From Betaproteobacteria bacterium (GTDB lineage Bacteria > Pseudomonadota > Gammaproteobacteria > Burkholderiales > SG8-41), in contig JAKFUJ010000263.1 of NCBI GenBank assembly GCA_021732805.1, positions 1 through 8,013 of the forward strand: DNA of 8,013 nt, written 5' to 3'. Numbering within the stretch: position 1 is the stretch's first letter; every line of letters starts with the position of its first letter. The notes below the pieces were generated by a model that saw only the letters and a list, made by a program, of their open reading frames with translations, had not been told where the DNA came from and searched no databases. Made by a program: the position numbers and the translations under genes. This document shows positions 1 through 6,305 of the stretch, piece after piece.

Positions 1-1229
1 AGCAGCAGCGCCTGATCGACCTCGGATGCGTTCATCAGCATCGGGATCAGGATTTTCATCTTGCCGTAGCGTGACGCCCGCAGCATGGCGCGCAACTGGG
101 TGACGAAACGTTTGGGCTCGGTCAGGCACAGGCGGATCGCCCGCAACCCGAGGGCGGGGTTGGGGGCAAGGCGTGCCGTGTCGTCAATCTGTTTGTCGGC
201 GCCGAGATCGTAGGTGCGGATGGTGACCGGTCTGTCGCCCATGCCCTCCATCACCTGGCGGTAGGCCTCGAACTGCTCGTCTTCGCCCGGCAGTTCCGGA
301 CGATTGAGAAACAGGAACTCGGTGCGGAACAAACCGATTCCGGTGGCGCCGCTTTCCAATGCCAGCGCAACGTCCCCCGGCAGTTCGATGTTGGCGTGCA
401 GTTCGATGTCCGCGCCGTCCAGTGTGCGGGCCGGGGTATCGCGGAAACGCTTGAGTTTTTGCCGCTCCAGGCCGAATTCGCGCTGGCGCAACTGGTACTC
501 GGCGAGCACCTGCGAGTCGGGGTCGATGATGACCACGCCCTGCGTGCCGTCAACGATGATGATTTCGTTTTCGCGCACCAGTTGCCTTGCATGATGCAAC
601 GCGACGATGCAGGGAATGTTGAGGCTGCGCGCGACAATGGCGGTGTGCGAGGTTGCGCCGCCGAGATCGGTGACAAAACTTGCGAACTGGTGCTGCTTGA
701 ACAGCACGACGTCTGCAGGGGACAGGTCATGTGCGACCAGTACCAGGTTCTGGTCGGAGTCGCCCGCCGGCGGAGGCGCGTATCCCGGCTGTCCCGACAA
801 TGCCTTCATCACCCGCTGTGCGACCTGAATGACATCGGTGCGGCGTTCCCGCATATAGCTGTCCTCGATGGCATCAAACTGCTGCAACAATTCTTCGGTC
901 TGGATTTTCAACGCCCACTCGGCGTTGCATTTCTCGTTTTCGATAATGGCGCGCGGCGCTACCGACAGCGTGGTGTCGCCAAGGATCATCAGGTGCAGAT
1001 TGATGAAGGCGTCGAATTCCGCCGGCGCACCGGCGGGAACCGCGCCGCGCAACTCTTCCAGTTCTCCGCGGACAGACGCCACAGCCCGGTCAAAACGCGC
1101 GGTTTCTTCGGGCAATTGCGCGGCCGGCACGTCGTAGTGCGACACTTCAAGGCCGGTGTGGGAGACCAGATGGGCATGGCCGATGGCGATGCCGCCTGAA
1201 ACGCCGATGCCGTGGATGGTGAAGCTCAT
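1..1229 (-). CDS. ptsI: Phosphoenolpyruvate-protein phosphotransferase (PTS Enzyme I), C-terminus cut off by the window edge
   Basis: Enzyme I takes phosphate from phosphoenolpyruvate onto a histidine and passes it to HPr in the cytoplasm. The ATG at 1229 gives MSFTIHGIGVSGGIAIG, the usual glycine-rich EI N-terminus. 409 codons are visible; the family is about 575-590 residues, so roughly 170 C-terminal residues (including the catalytic end of the PEP-binding barrel) lie beyond base 1. The swivelling phospho-histidine motif GGATSHTAIVARSLNIPC is at residues 190-207, with the active histidine at 195 (equivalent to E. coli His189). The start of the PEP-binding domain is seen as ELHANIELP and GIGLFRTEFLFL. 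The HPr-binding helical domain fits residues ~25-145. No clear Shine-Dalgarno precedes the ATG. It is the last visible gene of the EIIA-HPr-EI unit, 97 nt after ptsH. The identity is secure from the motifs; only the missing end is untested. Confidence 0.96.
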   Translation of the reverse strand, partial: MSFTIHGIGVSGGIAIGHAHLVSHTGLEVSHYDVPAAQLPEETARFDRAVASVRGELEELRGAVPAGAPAEFDAFINLHLMILGDTTLSVAPRAIIENEKCNAEWALKIQTEELLQQFDAIEDSYMRERRTDVIQVAQRVMKALSGQPGYAPPPAGDSDQNLVLVAHDLSPADVVLFKQHQFASFVTDLGGATSHTAIVARSLNIPCIVALHHARQLVRENEIIIVDGTQGVVIIDPDSQVLAEYQLRQREFGLERQKLKRFRDTPARTLDGADIELHANIELPGDVALALESGATGIGLFRTEFLFLNRPELPGEDEQFEAYRQVMEGMGDRPVTIRTYDLGADKQIDDTARLAPNPALGLRAIRLCLTEPKRFVTQLRAMLRASRYGKMKILIPMLMNASEVDQALL

Positions 1230-1235
1230 AAAGGC

Positions 1236-1308
1236 AATGCAAAACGCGAAGTGATGAATGCAGAGTTAAAACCACCAACGGTTTGCAGTCAACTCCGCAT
1301 TTTGCATT
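1236..1308. repeat. Structured spacer between ptsH and ptsI with nested inverted repeats
   Basis: The 97-nt gap between ptsH and ptsI holds nested complementary arms. AATGCAAAA (1236-1244) pairs exactly with TTTTGCATT (1300-1308). GCAGAGTT (1260-1267) pairs with AACTCCGC (1291-1298) with one mismatch that is a G-U pair in the minus-strand transcript. AAACC (1269-1273) pairs with GGTTT (1280-1284) around a 6-nt loop. The words AATGCA and TGCATT recur inside it. It has no coding look and no T-run after it on either strand, so it is not a standard terminator. It could be a small dispersed intergenic repeat or an RNA structure affecting ptsI expression or mRNA processing. The pairing is directly seen; the role is unknown. 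Confidence 0.5.
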
Positions 1309-1326
1309 CTGCGCGCGGAACCGGCT

Positions 1327-1596
1327 TCACTCTCCTTCGCCGAAGCGGTCCGCGATCAGGTTTTGCAGTGCCTGCATGGCCGCTGTTTCGTCATTGCCAT
1401 CGGTCTCAATGACAATTTTTGAGCCCTTGGCCGCGGCCAGCATCATCACGCCCATGATACTTTTGGCATTGACGCGGCGACCGTTGCGGCTCAACCAGAC
1501 CTCACAGCCATAACTGCCGGCAATCTGCGTCAGTTTTGCGGATGCCCGGGCGTGCAGTCCGAGCTTGTTGAGTATCTCAGCGTCCTGTTGCAGCAT
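1327..1596 (-). CDS. ptsH: Phosphocarrier protein HPr
   Basis: HPr is the small cytoplasmic phosphocarrier that receives phosphate from Enzyme I on a histidine and hands it to EIIA proteins. The product is 89 residues, the normal HPr size. Starting at the ATG at 1596 places the motif NKLGLHARAS so that the active histidine is residue 15, exactly the family position, with Arg17 following. A serine at residue 46 in AKSIMGVMML matches the regulatory Ser46 phosphorylated by HPr kinase in organisms that have one; whether that occurs here cannot be seen. An in-frame TTG at 1611 would add five residues and displace His15, so the ATG is preferred. The start lies inside the end of the EIIA gene (20-nt overlap) with no evident Shine-Dalgarno, so translation is probably coupled to EIIA. 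Confidence 0.96.
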   Translation of the reverse strand: MLQQDAEILNKLGLHARASAKLTQIAGSYGCEVWLSRNGRRVNAKSIMGVMMLAAAKGSKIVIETDGNDETAAMQALQNLIADRFGEGE

Positions 1597-1999
1597 TATG
1601 AATCGCGACAAATGTCGGCGGCAGCCGCAACACCCCTTCGCAGCCGCCGCTGATGGCCTTGGTCATCATCACCGACAGGGATTTGTCGCGATAGGTCAGC
1701 GCGCGCACCAGCATCGGCAGGTTGACGCCGGCGATAGCTTCGACTTTGCCGGGAATCACCAGTTTCGCGGCGATGTTTGACGGCGAGCCGCCGTACATGT
1801 CGGTCAGCACCAGCACGCCGTCACCTTCGTCGAGTTCCTGGACCGTTTTGCGGGCCTGGGGCACCAGCAGCACCGGGTCGTCCTGGGCGGTGACCCCGAT
1901 CTGGCGCAAGCGCAACGGGCGCTTGTTGAGCATGTGGCTGGCACAGTGGATCAGGCTTTCGCCCAAGGTGCCGTGGCTGATAAGCAGTATGCCGATCAT
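1577..1999 (-). CDS. PTS EIIA component, mannose/fructose (ManX-like) family
   Basis: This 140-residue protein is a stand-alone EIIA domain of the mannose PTS family. The N-terminus MIGILLISHG carries the phospho-accepting histidine at residue 9, as in ManX-type EIIA proteins. TDMYGGSPSN at 66-75 is the conserved loop next to the active site, and GVNLPML at 91-97 is also typical. The ATG at 1999 is chosen because it gives the family N-terminus; an in-frame GTG at 2017 would add six residues and also lacks a clear ribosome site. It is the first gene of a unit followed by HPr and Enzyme I. No EIIB, EIIC or EIID gene is visible, so HPr-dependent phosphorylation of this EIIA more likely serves signalling than sugar uptake. 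The regulated target is not identifiable from the window. Confidence 0.93.
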   Translation of the reverse strand: MIGILLISHGTLGESLIHCASHMLNKRPLRLRQIGVTAQDDPVLLVPQARKTVQELDEGDGVLVLTDMYGGSPSNIAAKLVIPGKVEAIAGVNLPMLVRALTYRDKSLSVMMTKAISGGCEGVLRLPPTFVAIHNAATGR

Positions 2000-2028
2000 C
2001 GGGTTACCGGGTGTCACGAAAGCGCCAT

Positions 2029-2057
2029 ACTCTACGCGCCCTTTTCGTGCGCCGCAA
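2029..2057 (-). promoter_or_regulatory. Possible sigma-70 promoter for the EIIA-ptsH-ptsI unit
   Basis: On the minus strand, TTGCGG (2057-2052) and TAGAGT (2034-2029) are separated by exactly 17 bp. They match the -35 and -10 consensus at 3/6 and 4/6. Transcription would begin near 2022, leaving a leader of about 20 nt before the EIIA ATG at 1999. The 90-bp gap after gshB is the right place for a separate promoter. Matches are modest, so this is a candidate only. Confidence 0.4.
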
Positions 2058-2070
2058 CATAGATGTTGCG
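2053..2070. promoter_or_regulatory. Perfect 8-bp-arm palindrome, possible operator overlapping the PTS promoter
   Basis: CGCAACAT-AG-ATGTTGCG is a perfect inverted repeat with a 2-nt centre, lying 19 nt after the gshB stop codon. It overlaps the proposed -35 element at 2052-2057. The very short centre and the lack of a T-run on the minus strand argue against an intrinsic terminator, while the two-fold symmetry suits a dimeric DNA-binding protein. No known regulator is recognised from this sequence. The palindrome is seen; the operator role is inferred. Confidence 0.5.
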
Positions 2071-2089
2071 CAAACGGTACTACTGGAGG

Positions 2090-3028
2090 TTAAACCAATT
2101 TTTCCAATTTATTCAACAACATGGCGGCAATATTAAAGCCGGTCTGCTGGGTGATTTCCTGAAAACAGGTCGGACTGGTGACATTGACCTCCGTCAGGCA
2201 CTCGCCAATCACATCGAGCCCGACCAGCAGCAGTCCGTCGGCGTAGAGCCGGGGGCCGAGGCTTTCGGCAATGGTGCGATCGCGGGCGGTCAGTTCGCGG
2301 GCAACGCCGGTGCCGCCGGCAGCGAGGTTGCCGCGTGTTTCGCCGGCTTTCGGAATGCGCGCCAGACAATAGGGCACCGGCTCGCCGCCGATGACCAGTA
2401 CGCGCTTGTCGCCGTTGACGATGTCCGGGATATAGCGCTGGGCCATGATGGTGCGCCCGCCGTTGCTGGTAAGGGTCTCGATGATGACGTTGATATTGGG
2501 ATCATCGCGCCGTACCCGGAATATGGAAGAGCCCCCCATCCCGTCCAGCGGCTTGAGGATGATGTCAGCATGTTCACCCAGAAAGCCGTGCAGCAGTTCC
2601 ACACGGCGCGTGACCAGGGTCGGTGCAGTGAACTCGGCAAAGCGCGCGATGGCCATTTTTTCGTTGTAGTCGCGGATCGCCTGCGGTCGGTTGAAAATGC
2701 GCGCGCCCCGTTTTTCTGCGATCTCCAGCAGGTAGGTGCTGTAGACATACTCCATATCGAACGGCGGGTCCTTGCGCATCAGCACCGCATCAAATTGTTC
2801 CAGCGGAGTTTCGGCGGCGGCATCCAGGCGATACCATTCTGGAATATCGCCGGTCAGGTGCAGGCGGGACGCATTACCGGTGACCACCTGTTTGTGCCAA
2901 GCCAGATCATGCTGCTGCAACGCGTACAGCGCATGGCCGCGATGAGCCGCCTCGCACATGATGGCGTAAGTGGTGTCCTTCTCCAGCTTGAACTCGTCGA
3001 GCGGATCGACGATGAAGGCCAGTTTCAT
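2090..3028 (-). CDS. gshB: Glutathione synthetase
   Basis: GshB is the cytoplasmic ATP-grasp enzyme that joins gamma-glutamylcysteine and glycine to make glutathione. The product is 312 residues, close to the bacterial GshB norm (about 315). The N-terminal domain begins MKLAFIVDPL and includes MRKDPPFDMEYVYSTY at 84-99, a GshB signature. The ATP-grasp region follows with ILKPLDGMGGSSIFR at 157-171 (glycine-rich ATP loop), GDKRVLVIGGEPVPYCLARI at 206-225, RGNLAAGG at 232-239, and the metal-binding end GLDVIG...LTEVNVTSPT at 270-286. The ATG overlaps the gshA stop as ATGA, and no Shine-Dalgarno is visible. A hairpin sits just upstream, so translation is probably coupled to gshA. Identity is secure. 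Confidence 0.97.
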   Translation of the reverse strand: MKLAFIVDPLDEFKLEKDTTYAIMCEAAHRGHALYALQQHDLAWHKQVVTGNASRLHLTGDIPEWYRLDAAAETPLEQFDAVLMRKDPPFDMEYVYSTYLLEIAEKRGARIFNRPQAIRDYNEKMAIARFAEFTAPTLVTRRVELLHGFLGEHADIILKPLDGMGGSSIFRVRRDDPNINVIIETLTSNGGRTIMAQRYIPDIVNGDKRVLVIGGEPVPYCLARIPKAGETRGNLAAGGTGVARELTARDRTIAESLGPRLYADGLLLVGLDVIGECLTEVNVTSPTCFQEITQQTGFNIAAMLLNKLEKLV

Positions 3029-4335
3029 GGCGCTGCGCGCAGCAGCGCAGGCGCCTCGGCGGCCACAGCCGTCATGCGCTCCAGTTCAATGGCGGCAGCC
3101 AGCAATGCAAGTCTGGCGATGACGCCATAAGCATAGAAACGGTTGGGCGGACATCCCGGATCATTGGGATTGGGTGAGGAACATGGCTCGGCGAAGGCCA
3201 GCGGTGCGAACTGCATGCCCGGCGCGTTGAGGTTCTGGTCCTTGCCGCGCGCGGTATGTACCCGATAGAAGCCGCCAACCACGAAATGATCGATCATGTA
3301 GACCACCGGCTCGGCAACGGCGTCACCGACGTTCTCGAAAGTGTAGACACCCTCCTGCACGATCACGTCATGCACTTCCAGGCCTTCCTTGACCACAGAC
3401 ATCTTGTTGCGCTGCTTGCGGTTGAGTCCCTTGACTTCGGACGGATCCTTGACCGTCATGATGCCCATGCCGTATGTGCCGGCATCGGCTTTGACGATGA
3501 CGAACGGTTCTTCCGTAACGCCATATTCGGCGTATTTGGTGCGGATGTCGCCGAGGATTTCCGATACATACCCTTCCAGACATTCCTCGCCCTGGCGTTC
3601 CTTGAAATTGATCTTGCCGCATTTTTCGAAATACGGATTGATGACCCAGGGATCAATCCCGATCATTGCTGCAAAATCCCGGGTGACGTCGTCATACGCG
3701 GCGAAATGGCTGGATTTGCGGCGTGTCGCCCATCCGGCGTGCAGCGGCGGCAGTACGGTCTGTTCCAGTCCCTGAAGTATCGACGGCACACCGCCCGACA
3801 GATCGTTGTTCAGCAATACCACGCAGGGGTCGAAATCAGCCACCTTGAGTCGATTGCCGCTACGCTGCAGCGGTTCCAGCCGCAGCGAAGCACCGTTCGG
3901 CAATTCAAGGTCAGTTGGCGCGATGATCTCCGGCAGCAGGCTGCCGATGCGCACCTCGATACCGGCGTGGCGCAGGATGGTCGCCAGTTGAGCGACGTTT
4001 TGCAGATAGAACTGGTTGCGCGTGTGGTTCTCCGGCACCAGTATCACGCGCTTTGCTTCAGGGCAGGCTTTCTCAATGGCGGTCATCACTGCCTGCACGC
4101 ACAGTGTATGGAAATCCGGATTCAGATTGTTGAAACCGCCGGGGAACAGATTGGTATCGACGGGGGCCAGTTTGAAGCCGGCGTTGCGCAGGTCGACCGA
4201 GGCATAAAACGGCGCGGCATGCGCCTGCCACTGGGTGCGCAGCCAGTGTTCGATGTCCGGAGTGGCCTTGAGGACGTGGCTCTCGAGTTCCTGCAGCGGG
4301 CCGGTGAGTGCGGTAGTCAGTCGGGGAACGGTCAT
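3025..4335 (-). CDS. gshA: Glutamate--cysteine ligase, proteobacterial 'ferrooxidans' type
   Basis: This enzyme catalyses the first, usually rate-limiting step of glutathione synthesis, ligating glutamate to cysteine with ATP. The 436-residue product resembles the GshA family described from Acidithiobacillus ferrooxidans (Pfam GshA, PF08886), not the E. coli-type enzyme. Features seen are VDTNLFPGGFNNL at 59-71, VPENHTRNQFY at 100-110, VVLLNNDLSGG at 172-182, and an ATP-grasp-like segment VIVKADAGTYGMGI at 279-292 followed by IVQEGV at 325-330. The ATG at 4335 (MTVPRLTTAL) is chosen; longer in-frame extensions would run back through the terminator and into amtB. The C-terminus is alanine-rich and overlaps gshB by 4 nt. 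A preceding terminator separates it from amtB, so it needs its own promoter. Family assignment is from recalled motifs. Confidence 0.93.
   Translation of the reverse strand: MTVPRLTTALTGPLQELESHVLKATPDIEHWLRTQWQAHAAPFYASVDLRNAGFKLAPVDTNLFPGGFNNLNPDFHTLCVQAVMTAIEKACPEAKRVILVPENHTRNQFYLQNVAQLATILRHAGIEVRIGSLLPEIIAPTDLELPNGASLRLEPLQRSGNRLKVADFDPCVVLLNNDLSGGVPSILQGLEQTVLPPLHAGWATRRKSSHFAAYDDVTRDFAAMIGIDPWVINPYFEKCGKINFKERQGEECLEGYVSEILGDIRTKYAEYGVTEEPFVIVKADAGTYGMGIMTVKDPSEVKGLNRKQRNKMSVVKEGLEVHDVIVQEGVYTFENVGDAVAEPVVYMIDHFVVGGFYRVHTARGKDQNLNAPGMQFAPLAFAEPCSSPNPNDPGCPPNRFYAYGVIARLALLAAAIELERMTAVAAEAPALLRAAP
3030..3048 (-). other. Hairpin over the gshB translation start region
   Basis: GCGCTG (3030-3035) and CAGCGC (3043-3048) are exact complements around a 7-nt GC-rich loop; an alternative perfect 12-bp palindrome spans 3032-3043. 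In the minus-strand mRNA the fold ends two bases before the gshB ATG, where a ribosome site would sit. No purine-rich Shine-Dalgarno is present. Together with the ATGA overlap this suggests that gshB is opened only by ribosomes finishing gshA. GC-rich coding sequence often yields such folds by chance. Confidence 0.3.
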
Positions 4336-4343
4336 GGTTCCGG

Positions 4344-4349
4344 ATTGTA
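4344..4349 (-). promoter_or_regulatory. Possible -10 element for gshA
   Basis: TACAAT on the minus strand matches the sigma-70 -10 hexamer at 5/6 and lies between the amtB terminator and the gshA ATG. No convincing -35 hexamer is found at 16-18 bp spacing. Only 8 nt separate it from the ATG at 4335, so a transcript starting here would be leaderless or nearly so. The only ribosome-site candidate is a weak CGGAA. Low confidence because the -35 is missing. Confidence 0.3.
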
Positions 4350-4387
4350 GCTGATTCACGTTACCGGTCCGGACGGACGCGGCAGCC

Positions 4388-4415
4388 AAAAAAAAGCGGG
4401 CGCCGCAGCGCCCGC
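4388..4415 (-). terminator. Strong rho-independent terminator after amtB
   Basis: On the minus strand a perfect 8-bp GC-rich stem, GCGGGCGC and GCGCCCGC (4396-4403 with 4408-4415), closes a 4-nt loop and is followed by eight T residues (4395-4388). The stem begins 29 nt after the amtB stop. A smaller hairpin, CAGGA/TCCTG (4421-4425 with 4432-4436), precedes it. There is no T-run on the other side, so it acts on minus-strand transcription only. It ends the porin-glnK-amtB unit and isolates it from gshA. Confidence 0.93.
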
Positions 4416-4444
4416 AAACCCAGGAAAAAGATCCTGCAGTGCAA

Positions 4445-5905
4445 TTACATATGGTAAGCCTTCTCGCCGTGTTCGTTGATGTCCAGACCTTCACGCTCGA
4501 CCTCTTCAGTCACGCGCAGGCCGACGATCATGTCAACGATCTTGTAGGCGACCAGGGCAACTACGCCTGACCAGACAATGGCGACGCCCACGCCCCAGAA
4601 CTGGCTGACGAGCTGCGTGCCCATGTCGAAGTCACCGACCTTGTTGGCCACATAGTCGTAGACACCTGTACCGCCCAGCGCCGGCGATACAAACACGCCG
4701 GTGAGGATCGAGCCCAGAATGCCGCCGATGGCATGCACGCCGAACACGTCCAGCGCATCGTCCGCGCCCAGCATGCGTTTCAGGCCGTTGACGCCCCACA
4801 GGCAGATCACGCCGGCGAGCAGACCGATGATGATGCCGCCCATCGGACCGACGAAGCCGCAGGCCGGGGTGATGGCAACCAGTCCGGCAACAGCACCGGA
4901 AGCCGCGCCCAGCATCGAAGGTTTGCCTTTGAGCATCCATTCGAAAACCATCCACGACATGGTGGCCGCAGCAGTGGCGAACAGGGTGTTTGCCAGAGCC
5001 AGCGTTGCGGTGCCGGTCGCTTCGAGGTTGGAGCCGGCGTTGAAGCCGAACCAGCCCACCCACAGCAGCGCGGCGCCGACCATGGTCAGCGTCAGGTTGT
5101 GCGGCGACATGGCTTCCTTGCCGAAACCGACACGCTTGCCAACCAGGTATGCGCCCACCAGGCCGGCGATACCGGCGTTGATGTGCACCACCGTACCGCC
5201 GGCAAAGTCGAGCGCGCCTTTGGCCCACAGGAAACCGGCCCCTGCAACAACTTTTTCCAGCGAAGCCGCATCAGTGATCGCGTCCGGGCCGTCCCAGTAC
5301 CACACCATGTGCGCCATCGGCAGATACGCGAACGTGAACCAGAGCACGATGAAGATCAGTACTGCGGAAAACTTCATCCGCTCGGCGAAGGCGCCGACGA
5401 TCAGTGCCGGGGTAATGCCGGCAAATGTGGCCTGGAAGGCGATGAACACCAGCTCGGGTATGACCACGCCCTTGCTGAATGTTGCGCCCACCGAATCCGC
5501 GGTCACGCCCGACAGGAACAGCTTGTCGAAATTGCCGAAGAATGAACCGCTGCCGCCGAAGGCCAGGGTGTAGCCATAAATCGCCCACAACACCACGCAC
5601 ATTGAAAATGCGATGTAAACCTGCATCAACACGGACAAGGTGTTTTTGGCGCGAACCATGCCGCCGTAAAACAGGGCAAGGCCGGGAACCGTCATCAGGA
5701 TGACCAGGATGGTGGCAACCATCATCCAGGCAGTGTCGCCCTTGTTGGGGGTCGGTGCCGGTGCCGCCGCGGCCGGAGCAGCAGCAGGAGCGGCCATGGG
5801 TGCTGCTGCCGCCGGCGCTTCAGCGGGTTTGTCCTGTGCAATGGCCGGTGTACCTGCCAACCCCAAAGCACCGAACAACGCCAGAACTGCGAGTAGTTTT
5901 TTCAT
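4445..5905 (-). CDS. amtB: Ammonium transporter AmtB with signal peptide and Ala/Pro-rich N-terminal linker
   Basis: AmtB is the trimeric inner-membrane channel for ammonium/ammonia. The 486-residue product starts at the ATG at 5905, with GGAGA 5 nt upstream; an in-frame TTG at 5917 would use that ribosome site as coding sequence and is rejected. Residues 1-23 form a signal peptide ending AIA. Residues 24-55 are mostly Ala and Pro. The Amt core then runs from about residue 58 to 470 with around eleven hydrophobic segments. Family motifs include GLALFYGGMVRAKN at 75-88, the pore histidine in DFAGGTVVHINAG (His241), WFGFNAGSN at 285-293, and the second pore histidine in DVFGVHAIGG (His391), matching E. 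coli His168 and His318. The C-terminal tail VEREGLDINEHGEKAYHM is the cytosolic region that responds to GlnK. It lies 12 nt after glnK and is followed by a strong terminator. Confidence 0.97.
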   Translation of the reverse strand: MKKLLAVLALFGALGLAGTPAIAQDKPAEAPAAAAPMAAPAAAPAAAAPAPTPNKGDTAWMMVATILVILMTVPGLALFYGGMVRAKNTLSVLMQVYIAFSMCVVLWAIYGYTLAFGGSGSFFGNFDKLFLSGVTADSVGATFSKGVVIPELVFIAFQATFAGITPALIVGAFAERMKFSAVLIFIVLWFTFAYLPMAHMVWYWDGPDAITDAASLEKVVAGAGFLWAKGALDFAGGTVVHINAGIAGLVGAYLVGKRVGFGKEAMSPHNLTLTMVGAALLWVGWFGFNAGSNLEATGTATLALANTLFATAAATMSWMVFEWMLKGKPSMLGAASGAVAGLVAITPACGFVGPMGGIIIGLLAGVICLWGVNGLKRMLGADDALDVFGVHAIGGILGSILTGVFVSPALGGTGVYDYVANKVGDFDMGTQLVSQFWGVGVAIVWSGVVALVAYKIVDMIVGLRVTEEVEREGLDINEHGEKAYHM

Positions 5906-5917
5906 CTTGTTCTCCAA

Positions 5918-6256
5918 TCAAAGGGCGTCCGCGCCGGTTTCACCGGTGCGGATGCGGATCACCTGCTCGAGTTCGGAGACGAAAATCTTGCCGTCGCCGA
6001 TCTTGCCGGTGTTCGCGGATTTTTCGATGGCTTCGATCACCTGCTCGAGCAGATCGCTTTTGATCGCAGCCTCGACTTTGATCTTCGGCAGGAAGTCGAC
6101 CACGTATTCAGCGCCGCGGTAGAGTTCCGTATGCCCTTTTTGCCGTCCGAAGCCCTTGACTTCAGTCACGGTGATGCCGGTCACGCCGATGGCGGACAGG
6201 GCCTCCCGTACTTCGTCGAGCTTGAACGGCTTGATGATTGCCGTAACGAGTTTCAT
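5918..6256 (-). CDS. glnK: Nitrogen regulatory protein PII (GlnK type)
   Basis: PII proteins are cytoplasmic trimers that sense ATP/ADP and 2-oxoglutarate. The GlnK type binds and closes AmtB when nitrogen is plentiful. The product is 112 residues, the standard length. MKLVTAIIKPFKLDEVREAL starts as expected. The T-loop contains Tyr51 in RGAEYVVDFLPK, the family site of uridylylation. GKIGDGKIFV at 85-94 is the nucleotide-binding signature, and RIRTGETGADAL closes the protein. AAAGGGGAA at 6270-6262 is a strong ribosome site 7 nt before the ATG. The gene sits between porin and amtB. Sequence alone does not separate GlnK from GlnB; the name rests on the amtB linkage and sigma-54 promoter. Confidence 0.96.
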   Translation of the reverse strand: MKLVTAIIKPFKLDEVREALSAIGVTGITVTEVKGFGRQKGHTELYRGAEYVVDFLPKIKVEAAIKSDLLEQVIEAIEKSANTGKIGDGKIFVSELEQVIRIRTGETGADAL

Positions 6257-6305
6257 GTAGGTTCCCCTTTACTGGATCGTACGATTCGGGTTGCGCTCCG
6301 TGTGG

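Noticed and set aside
396..1199. Plus-strand open frame (267 codons) opposite ptsI
   Set aside because: It is a shadow of Enzyme I, whose active-site motif is on the other strand. The translated product looks like low-information Arg/Asp/Val-rich sequence.
1597..1611. In-frame TTG start for ptsH, adding five residues
   Set aside because: It would move the phospho-histidine from position 15 to 20. The ATG at 1596 gives standard HPr numbering.
2014..2028. Tiny minus-strand frame ATG GCG CTT TCG TGA before the EIIA gene
   Set aside because: It has four codons and no ribosome site. The predicted transcript start (near 2022) would fall inside it, so it is unlikely to be translated.
2063..3130. 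Long plus-strand open frame (355 codons) antisense to gshB
   Set aside because: It lies opposite a clear gshB with all family motifs, has no ribosome site, and its translation matches no family I know. Long antisense frames are expected in GC-rich coding DNA.
3256..4350. Long plus-strand open frame (364 codons) antisense to gshA
   Set aside because: It mirrors the gshA codon pattern and shows no recognisable motif or ribosome site. gshA on the opposite strand is well supported.
4701..5573. Two overlapping plus-strand open frames opposite amtB
   Set aside because: Both are rich in Pro/Ala/Thr or Arg/His, as expected from antisense reading of membrane-protein codons. Neither has a plausible start region.
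5906..5917. In-frame TTG start for amtB, adding four residues (MENK)
   Set aside because: The TTG-GAG codons overlap the GGAGA ribosome site that properly serves the ATG at 5905, and MKK is a normal signal-peptide start.
6276..6285. 10-bp palindrome ATCGTACGAT between porin and glnK
   Set aside because: It is short and perfect but has no loop or T-run. One 10-bp palindrome in 8 kb is within chance, and no regulator is suggested.
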